From Myxococcales bacterium (GTDB lineage: Bacteria > Myxococcota_A > Bradymonadia > Bradymonadales > GCA-2716585), in NCBI GenBank assembly GCA_002716585.1, contig PBBL01000085.1, positions 1 to 64,000 of the forward strand: DNA of 64,000 nt, given 5' to 3'. Positions 50,149 to 62,619 of the stretch are shown here, piece after piece. Under the pieces are notes generated by a model. The model made no database searches. It had not been told where the DNA came from and saw nothing but the letters and a program-made list of their open reading frames with translations. A program made the position numbers and the translations under genes. Positions within the stretch are counted from its first letter, which is position 1; every line of letters starts with the position of its first letter.

Positions 50149-51360
50149 ATGACCCCCACCAACCCAACCGCCGCGCGGGGACACGCTGCGCGGTTCGCGA
50201 CGCTCCTGATGACGCTCACGCTGCTCGTGCTCGGCGGCTGCGCCGAGGACACCATCCTGCCGGTGGACTCCGAGTGCGGCAACGGCGTCCGGGAGGGCGA
50301 GGAGGCGTGCGATGGGGCGAGCGAGGGGTGCACGGAGACGTGCGAGGCGGCGGAGGGGTTCACGTGCACGGACAACACGTGCGTGACCACCTGCGGCGAT
50401 GGGATCGTGGCGGGCGCCGAGACCTGCGACGACCCGGACAACCCGGACTGCAACAGCGCGTGTCGCCTCGTGGGGGTTCGCCCGGGCTGCGACATGAGCG
50501 GGTATTGGATCGTGCGGCAGACCGATTTTTCGGTGGACGACATCTTCGGGGGGCTGCTCCAGACGTCGAGCAACTGGTACATCTTCGAGCTGGCCCAGGA
50601 GGGCGACGCGTTCGAGGTCCAGATCAGCCGCTATTGTGGGATCCAGGTGAGCGGGAGCGTGGACGTGACGCTCACGCCGGATGGGATCCGGCGCCTGTTG
50701 CCCTCCAACCCGCAGGGGCGCAACAACACCGCCCGTGACCCGCGCCGGGGCGTGAGCCGGGAGGTCGGGGACGGGACGTGTGAGTTCTCGATGGACCGCT
50801 GGTACATCGTCCGCGGGGTCGAGGAGAGCAGCGGCGAGTCGCCGTACCTGCCCGCGGACTTCTCGGCGCGCCCGGAGCTGGCCGACCTGCCCGTGATGCC
50901 CGACGTCGAGGACGACCAACGGATGAGCGAGGCGCCGATCGACGTCGAGGGCGCCGAGGACTGGGACGGCGACGGCCGCGACGGGCTGGCCTGGGTCGTG
51001 ACCGGGGCCGCCTCGGGGGTGCGCAACTCGGTGCAGCGCGACTGGCTGGAGTACTTCTCCGACGAGGAGTTCTCGGTCGCCGCCGGGAGCAACGAGTTCG
51101 TCGCCGTCAGCCGCTTCGACAACGAGGAGAACATCCTCCACGCCCCCAGCGGGCTGCTGCTCGCGGGCTCGGTGCCCGCGCCCGACCTCAAGGGGCAGAT
51201 CACCTTCCGCTACCTCGGGCAGACCCTCGACGAGCCCGCCGCCGCCGAGATCATCGCCGGGCCGCTCGGCGAGGATCTGGACGCCGACTTCGACACCTGC
51301 GCGCGCGTCCTTGAGGCGCTGCCCCACCTGGACTCCCAAGACCTCGGAGTTGAGCTGTGA
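50149..51360 (+). CDS. Cys-rich (DUF4215-type) lipoprotein
   Basis: This 403-residue protein has a lipobox LGGC (Cys31). One or two Cys-rich repeats of the myxobacterial 'CGNGVREGEEACDG..CTETC' and 'CGDGIVAGAETCDDPDNPDCNSAC' type follow (about residues 43-105). The rest is an unclassified secreted domain rich in Asp/Trp/Tyr. The Cys repeats probably bind calcium or are disulfide-bonded. GGAGGAGGAG lies right before the ATG. Its stop overlaps the start of the FadL-type gene (GTGA), so the two are made together, perhaps as an outer-membrane complex. Confidence 0.82.
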   Translation: MTPTNPTAARGHAARFATLLMTLTLLVLGGCAEDTILPVDSECGNGVREGEEACDGASEGCTETCEAAEGFTCTDNTCVTTCGDGIVAGAETCDDPDNPDCNSACRLVGVRPGCDMSGYWIVRQTDFSVDDIFGGLLQTSSNWYIFELAQEGDAFEVQISRYCGIQVSGSVDVTLTPDGIRRLLPSNPQGRNNTARDPRRGVSREVGDGTCEFSMDRWYIVRGVEESSGESPYLPADFSARPELADLPVMPDVEDDQRMSEAPIDVEGAEDWDGDGRDGLAWVVTGAASGVRNSVQRDWLEYFSDEEFSVAAGSNEFVAVSRFDNEENILHAPSGLLLAGSVPAPDLKGQITFRYLGQTLDEPAAAEIIAGPLGEDLDADFDTCARVLEALPHLDSQDLGVEL

Positions 51361-52847
51361 AGTCCACCACCGCCGCCGCCCTCCTCCTCGCCGGAGCGAC
51401 GCTCCTGCTCGCCCCCGCCGCCCAGGGCTCGCCGCTGTTCGAGCTGGCGGGCGACACCATGGGCTCCGGCGGGCACAACGCGCGCGCCGCCAGCACGAGC
51501 GCCGCCGCGACCTACTTCAACCCGGCGCTGCTGCCGCGGGTCAAGCAGGGGTTCGGGCTCGGGATGCTGGTCCTCAGCGACCAGATCTCCATGACCCTCG
51601 ACGGCCGCCCCGGCGGAGACGTCCCGGTCAGCATCGGGCGCGACCGAAACGTGCGCGACGGCAACGGCGACCTCATCCCCAACGACACCTTCCCCACCGA
51701 CTGGCTGGAGAACGGCTGCGACACCGGCGGATGCGACCCACCCTTCGCCCCCCGTCCTCGCCAGGCCGACGGCTCCAGCGGCAACACCCGCACCTACGTC
51801 GGCATCGGCCTCGTCAGCCAGCTCATCGACGACAAGCTCGTCATCGGCCTCCACGCCCTCATCCCGGTCGGGCAGTTCACCGAGGCGCAGCAGTTCCACG
51901 TCGACCACCGCGAGCAGTTCTTCTCCAACAGCCTCCACCCGGAGCTGTACTCCGACCGCCTCACCGCCACCAGCCTCTCCTTCGGCGCCGGGAGCCAGCT
52001 CCTCGACAACCTGTCGCTCGGCGTCAGCTTCACCCTCAACCTCCAGAACACCGCGGGCGCCGGCACCTACGTGCGCGACTCCGCCGACTACGATCAGCTT
52101 GAGCTGGCCACCGACGTCCAGGTCCGCACCGGGGTCAGCCCCCACTTCGGGCTCGTCTTCAGCCCCACCGACGACACCAACCTCTCGCTCACCGCCCACT
52201 CTCCCCAGAAGCTGGAGATCGTCACCCGCTTCGGCGCCGCCCTCCCCAGCGGCGCCGAGTCCGACACCACCCGCACCGCCGTACACGCCTACACCCCCTG
52301 GACCTTCGCGCTCGGCGGCGACGTCGGCCTCACCGACGAGTTCGCGCTGGTCGCCACCGTCGGCTACAGCCTCTGGTCCCAGTACGAGGACCGCCAGGGC
52401 AACTCCCCCGGCGACTTCTACGGCGACGACTTCGCCTGGAACAACACCCTCCAGGTCAACCTCGGCGGCCGCTACAGCGTCGGCGACGCGAACCTCTTCC
52501 TCGACCTCGGCTACCAGCCCTCCCCCGTCCCCGACCAGGACGGCGCCAGCAACTACGTCGACAACGACCGCGCCTCCGCCAACCTCGGCGGCGACTTCGC
52601 CTTCACCGTCGCCGACCTCACCCTCCGCCCCGGCCTCCAGGCCCAGATCCACCGGATCCTCCCCCGCTCCGTCACCAAGGACGATAGCCTGATCCGCGAC
52701 GAGGTCCCCGACGACGCCGTCAACGGCAGCACCCAGGCCCCCATCGTCGGCCGCGAGGGGCTTCAGACCAACAACCCCGGCTGGCCCGGCTTCGCCAGCG
52801 AGGGCTGGATCTTCGGCGGGGCCTTCTCGCTCACCCTCGAATACTGA
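51357..52847 (+). CDS. FadL-type outer-membrane transporter of hydrophobic compounds
   Basis: This 496-residue protein has a signal peptide (to about residue 24, ...AAQGSP). Its family start GSGGHNARAASTSAAATYFNPALLP corresponds to the OMPP1/FadL/TodX hatch region. Many amphipathic beta strands follow, and the protein ends with an aromatic residue (SLTLEY) as required for barrel assembly. Members import long-chain fatty acids or aromatic and other hydrophobic compounds. The start is GTG at 51357, overlapping the lipoprotein stop. The neighbouring sulfotransferase, DUF1214 and SDR genes suggest a lipid-like substrate. Confidence 0.85.
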   Translation: MKSTTAAALLLAGATLLLAPAAQGSPLFELAGDTMGSGGHNARAASTSAAATYFNPALLPRVKQGFGLGMLVLSDQISMTLDGRPGGDVPVSIGRDRNVRDGNGDLIPNDTFPTDWLENGCDTGGCDPPFAPRPRQADGSSGNTRTYVGIGLVSQLIDDKLVIGLHALIPVGQFTEAQQFHVDHREQFFSNSLHPELYSDRLTATSLSFGAGSQLLDNLSLGVSFTLNLQNTAGAGTYVRDSADYDQLELATDVQVRTGVSPHFGLVFSPTDDTNLSLTAHSPQKLEIVTRFGAALPSGAESDTTRTAVHAYTPWTFALGGDVGLTDEFALVATVGYSLWSQYEDRQGNSPGDFYGDDFAWNNTLQVNLGGRYSVGDANLFLDLGYQPSPVPDQDGASNYVDNDRASANLGGDFAFTVADLTLRPGLQAQIHRILPRSVTKDDSLIRDEVPDDAVNGSTQAPIVGREGLQTNNPGWPGFASEGWIFGGAFSLTLEY

Positions 52848-52851
52848 TCCG

Positions 52852-54099
52852 TCAGCGCCGCGGCACCCCGAACCGCTCCCGATACCGCCTCAGCTCCACG
52901 TCGAGCGCGTCCGCGCTCAACCCGAAGTCACCCAACCGATACACATGACGCCCATAGCGATGTTGGGGCGCGCGGCGGCGCGACGCGTCGATCGCCCGGC
53001 GGGACGACGCGAGCAGGTCGAAGCCCGCGACCTCGTAGACGCGGGCGATCGCCGCGAGCGGGTCACGGACGAGGTCGTCGTAATGGATGTCGATGAAGCG
53101 GGCGCCGGGGTGCTCGTCTCGGGCGTCCATGCCGCGCTCCAACATGCGGAGGATCTTGCGGGACCAATGGGCGCCGACCTCGTGGGGATCGACGTGGTCG
53201 CTGAACACCCCGCGGGCGTGGGCGATCATGCTGGAGAAGGAGGCGATCGTGGTGAGCGGGTCGCGGTGGGTCCAGACGACGGTGGCGTCGGGGAAGGTGT
53301 CGAGCAGCGCGCCCAGCCACTCCAGGTGGTGAGGCGACTTGAGCACCCACTGGGACGGGCCGCGCTGCCACTGGATGCACTGGAGGGCGAGCGTGAGGTA
53401 GCGGTAGGCCGGGCGCTGATCCTGGGCTTCGAGCCAGGCGGCGAAGGTGGGGACGTGCAGCAGCGCCTCGGAGGCGGTGCTGAGGAAGGTGTGATCGAGG
53501 AGGATGACCTCCTCCTCGGGTGAGTTCACCTCGATGGGGTGGATGGCGAAGAAGTCGGGGGCCATGTAGGAGAGGGCGCGCTCGGCCTGACGCGCCTCGG
53601 CGACGCGGGGGTCGCCGCGACGGAGGAGGCTTGAGCGGCGAGGGGCGGGGTTGAGGGCTTCCCAGGAGAGGAGGGCGCGGAAGCGGGGGTCGGCGGCGAT
53701 GAGGCGCTGGAGCAGCGTGGTGCCGGTGCGCTGGAGCCCGGCGATGATGATCGGCCGCTGTATGGGGGTCGCGGTGATCTCGGGGTGGGTCAGGGCGAGC
53801 GCCTCGACGCCGAAGCGGTTGGCGAGGTTGCCGATGAGGCGCTGTTGGAGGATGAGCTGGCCGATGGGGTGGAGGCGCGCCTCGGCGTGGACGGAGGCGA
53901 GCAGGTGGTTGAGCGGGGCGCGCCAGGCGGGGTCGGGGGCGTCGGGGAGGTGGGCGCGGCGCAGGGCGGCGCGCTCGATCGCTTCGGCGGTGAGGGTCGG
54001 GTAGAGCCCGAGCGCGTCGGCCAGCCGGTTGATGAGGCGGAGCGCCGTGGGGCGGTAGGGGTTGCGGTAGTCGGTGGAGGTGGTGCGCTCGGGGTTCAT
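52852..54099 (-). CDS. PAPS-dependent sulfotransferase
   Basis: This 415-residue protein has the 5'-phosphosulfate loop IIIAGLQRTGTTLLQRLIAADPRF (about residues 115-137). It also has the 3'-phosphate motif VVWTHRDPLTTIASFSSMI, together the signature of the Sulfotransfer_3 family. VLKSPHHLEWL and IHYDDLVRDPL are further family blocks. The acceptor is unknown; in related bacteria such enzymes act on lipids, steroids or glycolipids. ATG 54099 overlaps the stop of the upstream DUF1214-type gene (ATGA), so the two are coupled. Confidence 0.88.
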   Translation of the reverse strand: MNPERTTSTDYRNPYRPTALRLINRLADALGLYPTLTAEAIERAALRRAHLPDAPDPAWRAPLNHLLASVHAEARLHPIGQLILQQRLIGNLANRFGVEALALTHPEITATPIQRPIIIAGLQRTGTTLLQRLIAADPRFRALLSWEALNPAPRRSSLLRRGDPRVAEARQAERALSYMAPDFFAIHPIEVNSPEEEVILLDHTFLSTASEALLHVPTFAAWLEAQDQRPAYRYLTLALQCIQWQRGPSQWVLKSPHHLEWLGALLDTFPDATVVWTHRDPLTTIASFSSMIAHARGVFSDHVDPHEVGAHWSRKILRMLERGMDARDEHPGARFIDIHYDDLVRDPLAAIARVYEVAGFDLLASSRRAIDASRRRAPQHRYGRHVYRLGDFGLSADALDVELRRYRERFGVPRR

Positions 54100-55214
54100 G
54101 GGGACAGCTCATCCATGGTGACGACCCGGGTCTGGGGTTGTGGGGGGTCGTCGGCGTGGAACCAGCGGAAGCACATCGTGCCCCGGTCGTGGCCGACGGT
54201 CTGGATCCAGTTGGGGTGGCCGGGGTCGGTGTGGGCGACGACGATGCGGACGGAGCCGTCGTCTTCGTAGGCGGCGGTGTGCTTGTTGACGTGGATCTTG
54301 AAGTAGCGGTAGTCGAGGCTCTCCATCCAGTGGTTGTTGAGCTGGAAGTTCCAGTGGAGGCACTCGGGCGGGGTGGCCTCGATGACCAGCGCCTCGTCGG
54401 GGCCGAGCGCCCAGTAGCTGTGGTAGTAGGTGATGTTCGGGTCGCCGCCGAACTGGGTGGAGCGCGCCGGGTCGAACAGTGGGAGGGTGTTGGTGTGGGC
54501 GGTGAACCCCTCGGCCCAGCTGGCGAACAGCGACGCGGCGCCGACCACGAGGTTGGCCGAGGTGGTCAGGCCGTGGTCGAGCGCCTGGGGCGTGAGCGGC
54601 GTGGGGCCACCCGGCCCGTCGAGGCGCTCGATGTGGAGCGACGCGAGCTGCTCCGAGCTTCGGTCGAGGAAGGTCTGACGGACGATCAGGGTGCCCGTCT
54701 CGGGCGTCATGGGGAGCCAGTTGGGGGCGTCGTCGGGGCGCTCGCAGCTCAGGACGATCTCAAAGGAGCCGTCGGGCGCCACGACCATGTCGCGCGCTTC
54801 GAGCTTGCCGGTGGGCGGCATGCCACCGCCCTGCCCGTAGTGGCCGACCTGGGTGTGAAAGGAGAGGATGTGCACGGAGCCGCGGTCGCCCGTGATCCGG
54901 TAGGTGTAGGCGCCGCTGATGGCGGCGTTCTGGTAATAATTATCGGGGTTGTCCGAGCCCATCTTGGCGGTCTCGTGGACGACGCGCTGGAGGACCGGGG
55001 CGCGGGGGTCGGCATGCTCGACGAAGGTCTGGAGCGCGGCGCGGGCGATGCGGCTGAGGTAGCGGTAGCCCTCGGCGCGGTTGAAGGCGTCGTCCGGTGA
55101 GCCGTCGCGGTCCATGATCATCCCGGCCATCTTGAGGGTGTCGCAGAACTCGGCCCAGGTGGTCCCGTCGAGGATCCGCGCGATCGCCTCCTCCTCGGAG
55201 CGTGGTTTGAACAT
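54096..55214 (-). CDS. DUF1214 domain protein
   Basis: In this 372-residue protein, the C-terminal part matches the DUF1214 pattern often found with DUF1254: ITYYHSYWALGPDEALVIEATPPECLHWNFQLNNHWMESLDYR, then HTAAYEDDGSVRIVVAHTDPGHPNWIQTVGHDRGTMCFRW. The N-terminal part (MFKPRSEEEAIARILDGTTWAEFCDTLKMAG) is typical of the sulfotransferase-associated subgroup. It has no signal peptide and its biochemical role is unknown. AAGGAGAG precedes the ATG at 55214. It lies 22 bp after the SDR gene. Confidence 0.82.
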   Translation of the reverse strand: MFKPRSEEEAIARILDGTTWAEFCDTLKMAGMIMDRDGSPDDAFNRAEGYRYLSRIARAALQTFVEHADPRAPVLQRVVHETAKMGSDNPDNYYQNAAISGAYTYRITGDRGSVHILSFHTQVGHYGQGGGMPPTGKLEARDMVVAPDGSFEIVLSCERPDDAPNWLPMTPETGTLIVRQTFLDRSSEQLASLHIERLDGPGGPTPLTPQALDHGLTTSANLVVGAASLFASWAEGFTAHTNTLPLFDPARSTQFGGDPNITYYHSYWALGPDEALVIEATPPECLHWNFQLNNHWMESLDYRYFKIHVNKHTAAYEDDGSVRIVVAHTDPGHPNWIQTVGHDRGTMCFRWFHADDPPQPQTRVVTMDELSP

Positions 55215-55236
55215 GAGGGGCTCTCCTTTCCAGGGT

Positions 55237-56274
55237 TCAAGGGGTCGTCGGGAGGTCCATGTGGGGGCGGAGCAGCGCCAGGCTCTCGCGCCACAGCGCC
55301 GCGCCAAGCTCGGGGTCGCGGGTCTGGTCGGCGGGCTCCTTGCGGCTCATGAGGTGCAGGTAGAGGCCCGTCTCCTTGTCCAGCTCCGGGGCGCAGGCCA
55401 GGTAGACGGCGGGCTCGGCGGCGGCGAACGGGCTGCGGAACAGCAGCGCCATCAGCGGCGACAGCAGAGGCTTGACCCAGACGGGCGCCTCGCGGGCCAG
55501 GTTGCTGTTGACCGCCCCCGGGCACATCGCATGCACCGCCACCTCCACCTCGCCGCCTTCGCTCAGCGCAGCGGCGAGGTGGTTGGCGAGCGCGATCAGG
55601 AGCGCCTTCGTGCGCGCGTAATGCGCCATGCCGGTGACGGCGTTGTAGGGGGTGTACTCACCCAGCCGCGCTGGGTCGATGGGCGCCGCGGAGCGGTGCG
55701 CCTCGGAGGCGACGACGATGAGCCGCGGGGTGACCTCGGGCGCCGGGCAGTCGGGGCAGAAGCGGGTGTTGGGGAGGACGCCGTCGCTGAGGAGGCGATG
55801 CAGGAGCGCGACGTTGGCCAGGTAGTTGACCGCGAACATCAGTTCGAAGCCCTGGGCCGAGCGGCGGTCCGAGCGGGGCATGACCGCGGCGTTGAGGACG
55901 ACGATGTCCAGGCGCTCGCCGTCCGCGGCGAGCCGATCGCAGAAGCGGCCGACGTGGGCGAGGTCGCTCAGGTCGATGGAGCGCATCTCCACGCGCGGCG
56001 AGGTTGGAGGGGAGAGCCGGGCGGCCTCGCGGCGGACCGCCTCACCGGCCTCGGGGATGCCGCTCCGGCAGGCCATCAGGACCCGCGCGCCGCGGGCGGC
56101 GAGCCGGATCGCGATCGCCTTGCCGAGGCCGCTGTTGGCGCCGGTCACCAGGGCGGTGCGGCCGTCGAGCCGATCCGCGTCGGTCAGTTGCCCGATCGGC
56201 TGGGATGGGCGAAACTGATCGCGAACCCCCGCGAGCGTCGCGGTGATGGGGTTGTCTAGCCGTCTCTCGGTCAT
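55237..56274 (-). CDS. Short-chain dehydrogenase/reductase
   Basis: This 345-residue SDR has the NAD(P)-binding TGANSGLGKAIAIRLAARGARVLMACRS (about residues 44-71) and the NNAG-equivalent VVLNAAVM. The catalytic Ser lies in LIVVASEAHR, and the catalytic YxxxK in HYARTKALLIALANHLA. The plan resembles retinol-dehydrogenase/protochlorophyllide-reductase-like SDRs that act on lipophilic alcohols. It is first in a minus-strand trio with the DUF1214 and sulfotransferase genes. Confidence 0.9.
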   Translation of the reverse strand: MTERRLDNPITATLAGVRDQFRPSQPIGQLTDADRLDGRTALVTGANSGLGKAIAIRLAARGARVLMACRSGIPEAGEAVRREAARLSPPTSPRVEMRSIDLSDLAHVGRFCDRLAADGERLDIVVLNAAVMPRSDRRSAQGFELMFAVNYLANVALLHRLLSDGVLPNTRFCPDCPAPEVTPRLIVVASEAHRSAAPIDPARLGEYTPYNAVTGMAHYARTKALLIALANHLAAALSEGGEVEVAVHAMCPGAVNSNLAREAPVWVKPLLSPLMALLFRSPFAAAEPAVYLACAPELDKETGLYLHLMSRKEPADQTRDPELGAALWRESLALLRPHMDLPTTP

Positions 56275-56354
56275 GGGATCCGCGCCGGGCTGTCGTGCGA
56301 GGTCAACACATCGTCTGTCGCTCCATCATAGCACCCCTCATCGGTTGAAGCACC

Positions 56355-56870
56355 ATGCCTGCACCACCCCACACCCTGGCGCGCATCACCCGAGAGGCGC
56401 TGGTGAGCGCCCGCCGCGGCTCACGCCTCCCGAGCGCGGCGATCGAGGCGTCCGCGGTCATCGCGGCGCCGATCGACGCGGTCTGGGCGACGCTCTCCGA
56501 CCTGGAGGGGTACGGGGGCTGGAACCCGTTCACGCCGCGCGTGGACGGGGCGCTGGAGGTGGGCGCGGACGTCGCGCTGCACGTGCAGATGAAGGCGCCC
56601 CCGGCCAGGCGCCTGCGCCAGGTCGAGCACGTGACCTGCGTGGAGCCGGGGAGGCGCGTGGACTGGGGGACGATGATGGTGGGGCCGATGGCGCTGCGCG
56701 CCAACCGCACGCAGCAGCTTGAGGCGCTCGGGCCGGAGACGACCCGCTACTGGACGGAGGATGTGTTCTCGGGGCTGCTCGTGCCGCTCGTCATGGCCCT
56801 CTACCGGGGGTCGATACAGCGCGGCTTCGAGGGCGTCGCGCAGGGGCTCAAGGCGACCTGCGAGCGCTGA
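56355..56870 (+). CDS. SRPBCC-family (polyketide cyclase-like) protein
   Basis: This 171-residue START/SRPBCC fold protein has the signature AVIAAPIDAVWATLSDLEGYGGWNPFTPRVDG, with VEPGRRVDWGTM in the middle and a C-terminal helix (RGSIQRGFEGVAQGLKATCER). Such proteins bind hydrophobic ligands in a deep cavity. It is divergent from the SDR gene, which supports a shared role in handling a hydrophobic compound. Its stop lies 2 bp from the end of the convergent carB. Confidence 0.82.
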   Translation: MPAPPHTLARITREALVSARRGSRLPSAAIEASAVIAAPIDAVWATLSDLEGYGGWNPFTPRVDGALEVGADVALHVQMKAPPARRLRQVEHVTCVEPGRRVDWGTMMVGPMALRANRTQQLEALGPETTRYWTEDVFSGLLVPLVMALYRGSIQRGFEGVAQGLKATCER

Positions 56871-56872
56871 GT

Positions 56873-60048
<3,176 letters not shown>

Positions 60049-60052
<4 letters not shown>

Positions 60053-61191
60053 CGTCTGGCTCGCTCCATGAGGTCTACAAACTGTTGAAACAGGTGATGG
60101 CTGTCGTGGGGTCCGGGGCTGGCTTCGGGGTGGAACTGCACCGAGAAGGCCGGGTGGCGCTTGTGGCGGATCCCGGCGATCGTCTCATCGTTGAGGTTCA
60201 GGTGGGTGATCGCCACCTCCCGGCCGTTGAGGCTCGACGGGTCGATCGCGAAGCCGTGGTTCTGGGCGGTGATCTCCACGCGCCCGGTGTCCAGGTCGCG
60301 CACCGGGTGGTTGCCGCCGCGGTGGCCGAAGCTCATCTTGTAGGTCCGGCCGCCGACGGCCAGCCCGAGCAGCTGATGCCCCAGGCAGATCCCGAAGATC
60401 GGCACCTCGCCCAGCAGCTCGCGGATCGTCTCCACCGCGTACTGCACCGGCTCCGGGTCACCGGGGCCGTTGGACAGGAGCACCCCGTCGGGCTTCAGCG
60501 CCCGGATCGCCTCGGCGCTCGTCGTCGCGGGCACCACCGTCACGCGGCACCCCACCCGGGCGAGCTGCCGCGCGATGTTGCGCTTGAGCCCGAAGTCCAT
60601 CGCCACGACGTGCAGATCGCCGGCGCCGTGCTCCCAGGGCGCCTCGGTCGTCACCCGGCTCGCCAGGTCGAGCCCCGCCATCGGCGGGACCTCCTTCGCC
60701 TCGGCGACGTAGCCCTCGACCACGCCCCGGATCGCGTCGGGCAGCGCCTCGACCTGACCGGCGATCGGCACCCAGGGCGCGTCGTCCGGCAGGGGGCGAA
60801 TCACCCCCCGGAGCACCCCCCGCGACCGGATGTGGAGCACCAGCGCCCGGGTGTCGACGTTCGACAGCCCGGGGATGCCCGCCCCCTTGAGGTAATCGTG
60901 CAGCGACGCGTTCGAGCGCCAGTTCGACGGCGTCGGGTGGTAGTCACGGACGATCAACCCGGCGGCGCTGGGCGTCGCCGACTCGATGTCCTCCGCGTTG
61001 ACCCCGTAGTTGCCCACGTGGGCTGTGGTCAACGTCACCACCTGCCCCTCGTACGACGGGTCGGTCAGGATCTCCTGATACCCCGTCAGCGAGGTGTTGA
61101 ACACCACCTCGCCGCCCATCGTCGCAGGCCCACCGAACGGTCGGCCCGTAAAGTAGTTGCCGTCTTCAAGGACGAGTATACCGCGCTTCAT
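60049..61191 (-). CDS. carA: Carbamoyl-phosphate synthase small subunit
   Basis: This 380-residue glutaminase subunit feeds ammonia to CarB. Its N-terminal domain is [45 protein letters not shown]. Its class I amidotransferase domain has nucleophile Cys269 in [10 protein letters not shown] and the His354/Glu356 pair in [19 protein letters not shown] precedes the ATG, and it is coupled to carB by a 4-bp overlap. A possible promoter lies at 61242-61271. Confidence 0.97.
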
Positions 61192-61526
61192 CTCGACTCC
61201 TGTCGGGTCCGGGCCACCTCAACCCCGTCTTTCGGCACGGCACACTACGTTGGAGCGACGCGCTGCGTCAACCCGCCCCCCCCTGAAATCATGGACTGAT
61301 CCTGTCCGAAATGACCCGACCTCGCCCCAACCGACCCAACGACGCGATATGGCGCGCATTTTTTACGCACAACCCCTCGCCTGCGAAAATCATGCGCCCA
61401 AACACCTCCCCTGGATCGCCCCGTCCCCTCTCCAAGGGGCGGAGCGGTCATGGCACTGTACGTGCAATAAATGCACAGCATCACCAGGGGCCTGGACAGG
61501 CCCTCCCAACCAGTTGGAGTCACACC
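61192..61526. other. 335-bp divergent gap between carA and a small membrane-protein gene
   Basis: The region holds the carA promoter region, an AT-richer patch at about 61350-61400, and a 15-bp inverted repeat GTGCAATAAATGCAC (61462-61476) about 50 bp before the next ATG. No gene is supported; the ORF upstream of 61527 reads through it without a ribosome site. Confidence 0.5.
61242..61271 (-). promoter_or_regulatory. Possible carAB promoter
   Basis: On the minus strand, TTGACG (61271-61266) and TAGTGT (61247-61242) are separated by 18 bp, about 50 bp upstream of the carA ATG. The match is moderate. I saw no arginine or pyrimidine regulatory consensus. Confidence 0.4.
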
Positions 61527-61739
61527 ATGATGGACGTCCTCTTCCCCCGCAACGAGCACACCATCGATCGCGCCGTGCGCGTCGTCCTCGGCCTCGCGCT
61601 CCTGAGCCTCGTCTTCTTCGGCCCCCAGACCCTCTGGGGCCTCGTCGGCGTCGTGCCGCTGCTCACCGGCCTCGTGGGCTCCTGCCCGCTCTACCGCCTC
61701 ATTGGCTTCAAGACCTGCTCGGGCGAAGGGTGCGCCTGA
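61527..61739 (+). CDS. DUF2892-type (YgaP-like) small membrane protein
   Basis: This 70-residue protein has the family start MMDVLFPRNEHTIDRAVRVVLGLALLSLVFFGPQTLWGLVGVVPLLTGLVGSCPLYRLIGFKTC, with two membrane helices and a conserved GSCPLYRLIGFKTC loop containing two Cys. The family is often linked to rhodaneses or sulfur and metal stress, but no such partner is next to it. GGAG lies 9 nt upstream of the ATG. The in-frame upstream extension to 61311 is not family-like. A GTGCA/TGCAC inverted repeat upstream may control it. Confidence 0.88.
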   Translation: MMDVLFPRNEHTIDRAVRVVLGLALLSLVFFGPQTLWGLVGVVPLLTGLVGSCPLYRLIGFKTCSGEGCA

Positions 61740-61785
61740 TCGCGAGAGCGACGCCCTGACCCGCGGACGGCTGGAGGCCCACACC

Positions 61786-62619
61786 ATGTTGAAGAGTCTG
61801 CGACAGCAGCTGCGCTCGACCCTGGCCGGGCCGTTCGACCGCGACTACAGCGAGCTGCGCTTTGATGACCGCGGCCACGGGTACGACCCGTTCGGCGCCC
61901 ACCGGGACTGGGTCGAGGGCGCCGCCGCCGTCATCGCCCCGCTCTACCGGTGGTACTTTCGGGTGCGCTCCTACGGCTCGGAGCAGATCCCGGCGTCTGG
62001 CCCCGTGATCGTCGCCAGCAACCACAGCGGCACCCTCCCGTTCGACGGGGCGATGCTGTACATGGACATCGTCCACCACACCAACCCGCCGCGCCTCCCT
62101 CGCCCGATCGTCGACCTGTTCGTCCCGTCCCTCCCCGTCGTCGGGACCACCTTCTCGCGCCTCGGCGTGGTGGCGGGCAGCCGCGGCAACGTCCACCGCC
62201 TCCTCAACCGCGGCGAGCTGCTGCTCATCTTCCCCGAGGGCACCCCCGGCATCGGCAAGCCCTTCTCCGAGCGCTACCACCTCCAGACCTGGCGCGAGGG
62301 CCACGCCGAGCTGGCCATTCGCCACCAGGCCCCGGTCGTCCCGGTCGCCATGATCGGCCCCGAGGAGCAGATGCCCCAGATCGCGCAGATCCCCGTCAGC
62401 CTCTTTGGCGCCCCCTACCTGCCGATCCCGCTGACGCTGCTCCCGCTCCCGGTCCGCTACCACATCCACTACGGCGCCCCCATCCCCCTGCACCGCGACT
62501 ACCGCCCCGAGCAGGCCGACGACCCGGCGATCGTCCACGAGGCCGCCCAGCGCATCAAGGACGCCGTGCAGTGCCTCCTCGACCACGGGCTTCGCCAACG
62601 CGAGGGGGTCTTCACATGA
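61786..62619 (+). CDS. PlsC-type acyltransferase
   Basis: This 277-residue glycerolipid acyltransferase has the acyl-acceptor motif ASNHSGTLPFDGAML, where His and Asp are spaced as in the 'HSGxxPxD' subgroup rather than HX4D. It also has RGNVHRLLNRGELLLIFPEGTPGIGKPF and APVVPVAMIGPEEQMP. It probably acylates a lysophospholipid or related lipid at the inner membrane. GGAGG precedes the ATG. Its stop overlaps the start of the epimerase-like gene, so the two are coupled. Confidence 0.87.
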   Translation: MLKSLRQQLRSTLAGPFDRDYSELRFDDRGHGYDPFGAHRDWVEGAAAVIAPLYRWYFRVRSYGSEQIPASGPVIVASNHSGTLPFDGAMLYMDIVHHTNPPRLPRPIVDLFVPSLPVVGTTFSRLGVVAGSRGNVHRLLNRGELLLIFPEGTPGIGKPFSERYHLQTWREGHAELAIRHQAPVVPVAMIGPEEQMPQIAQIPVSLFGAPYLPIPLTLLPLPVRYHIHYGAPIPLHRDYRPEQADDPAIVHEAAQRIKDAVQCLLDHGLRQREGVFT

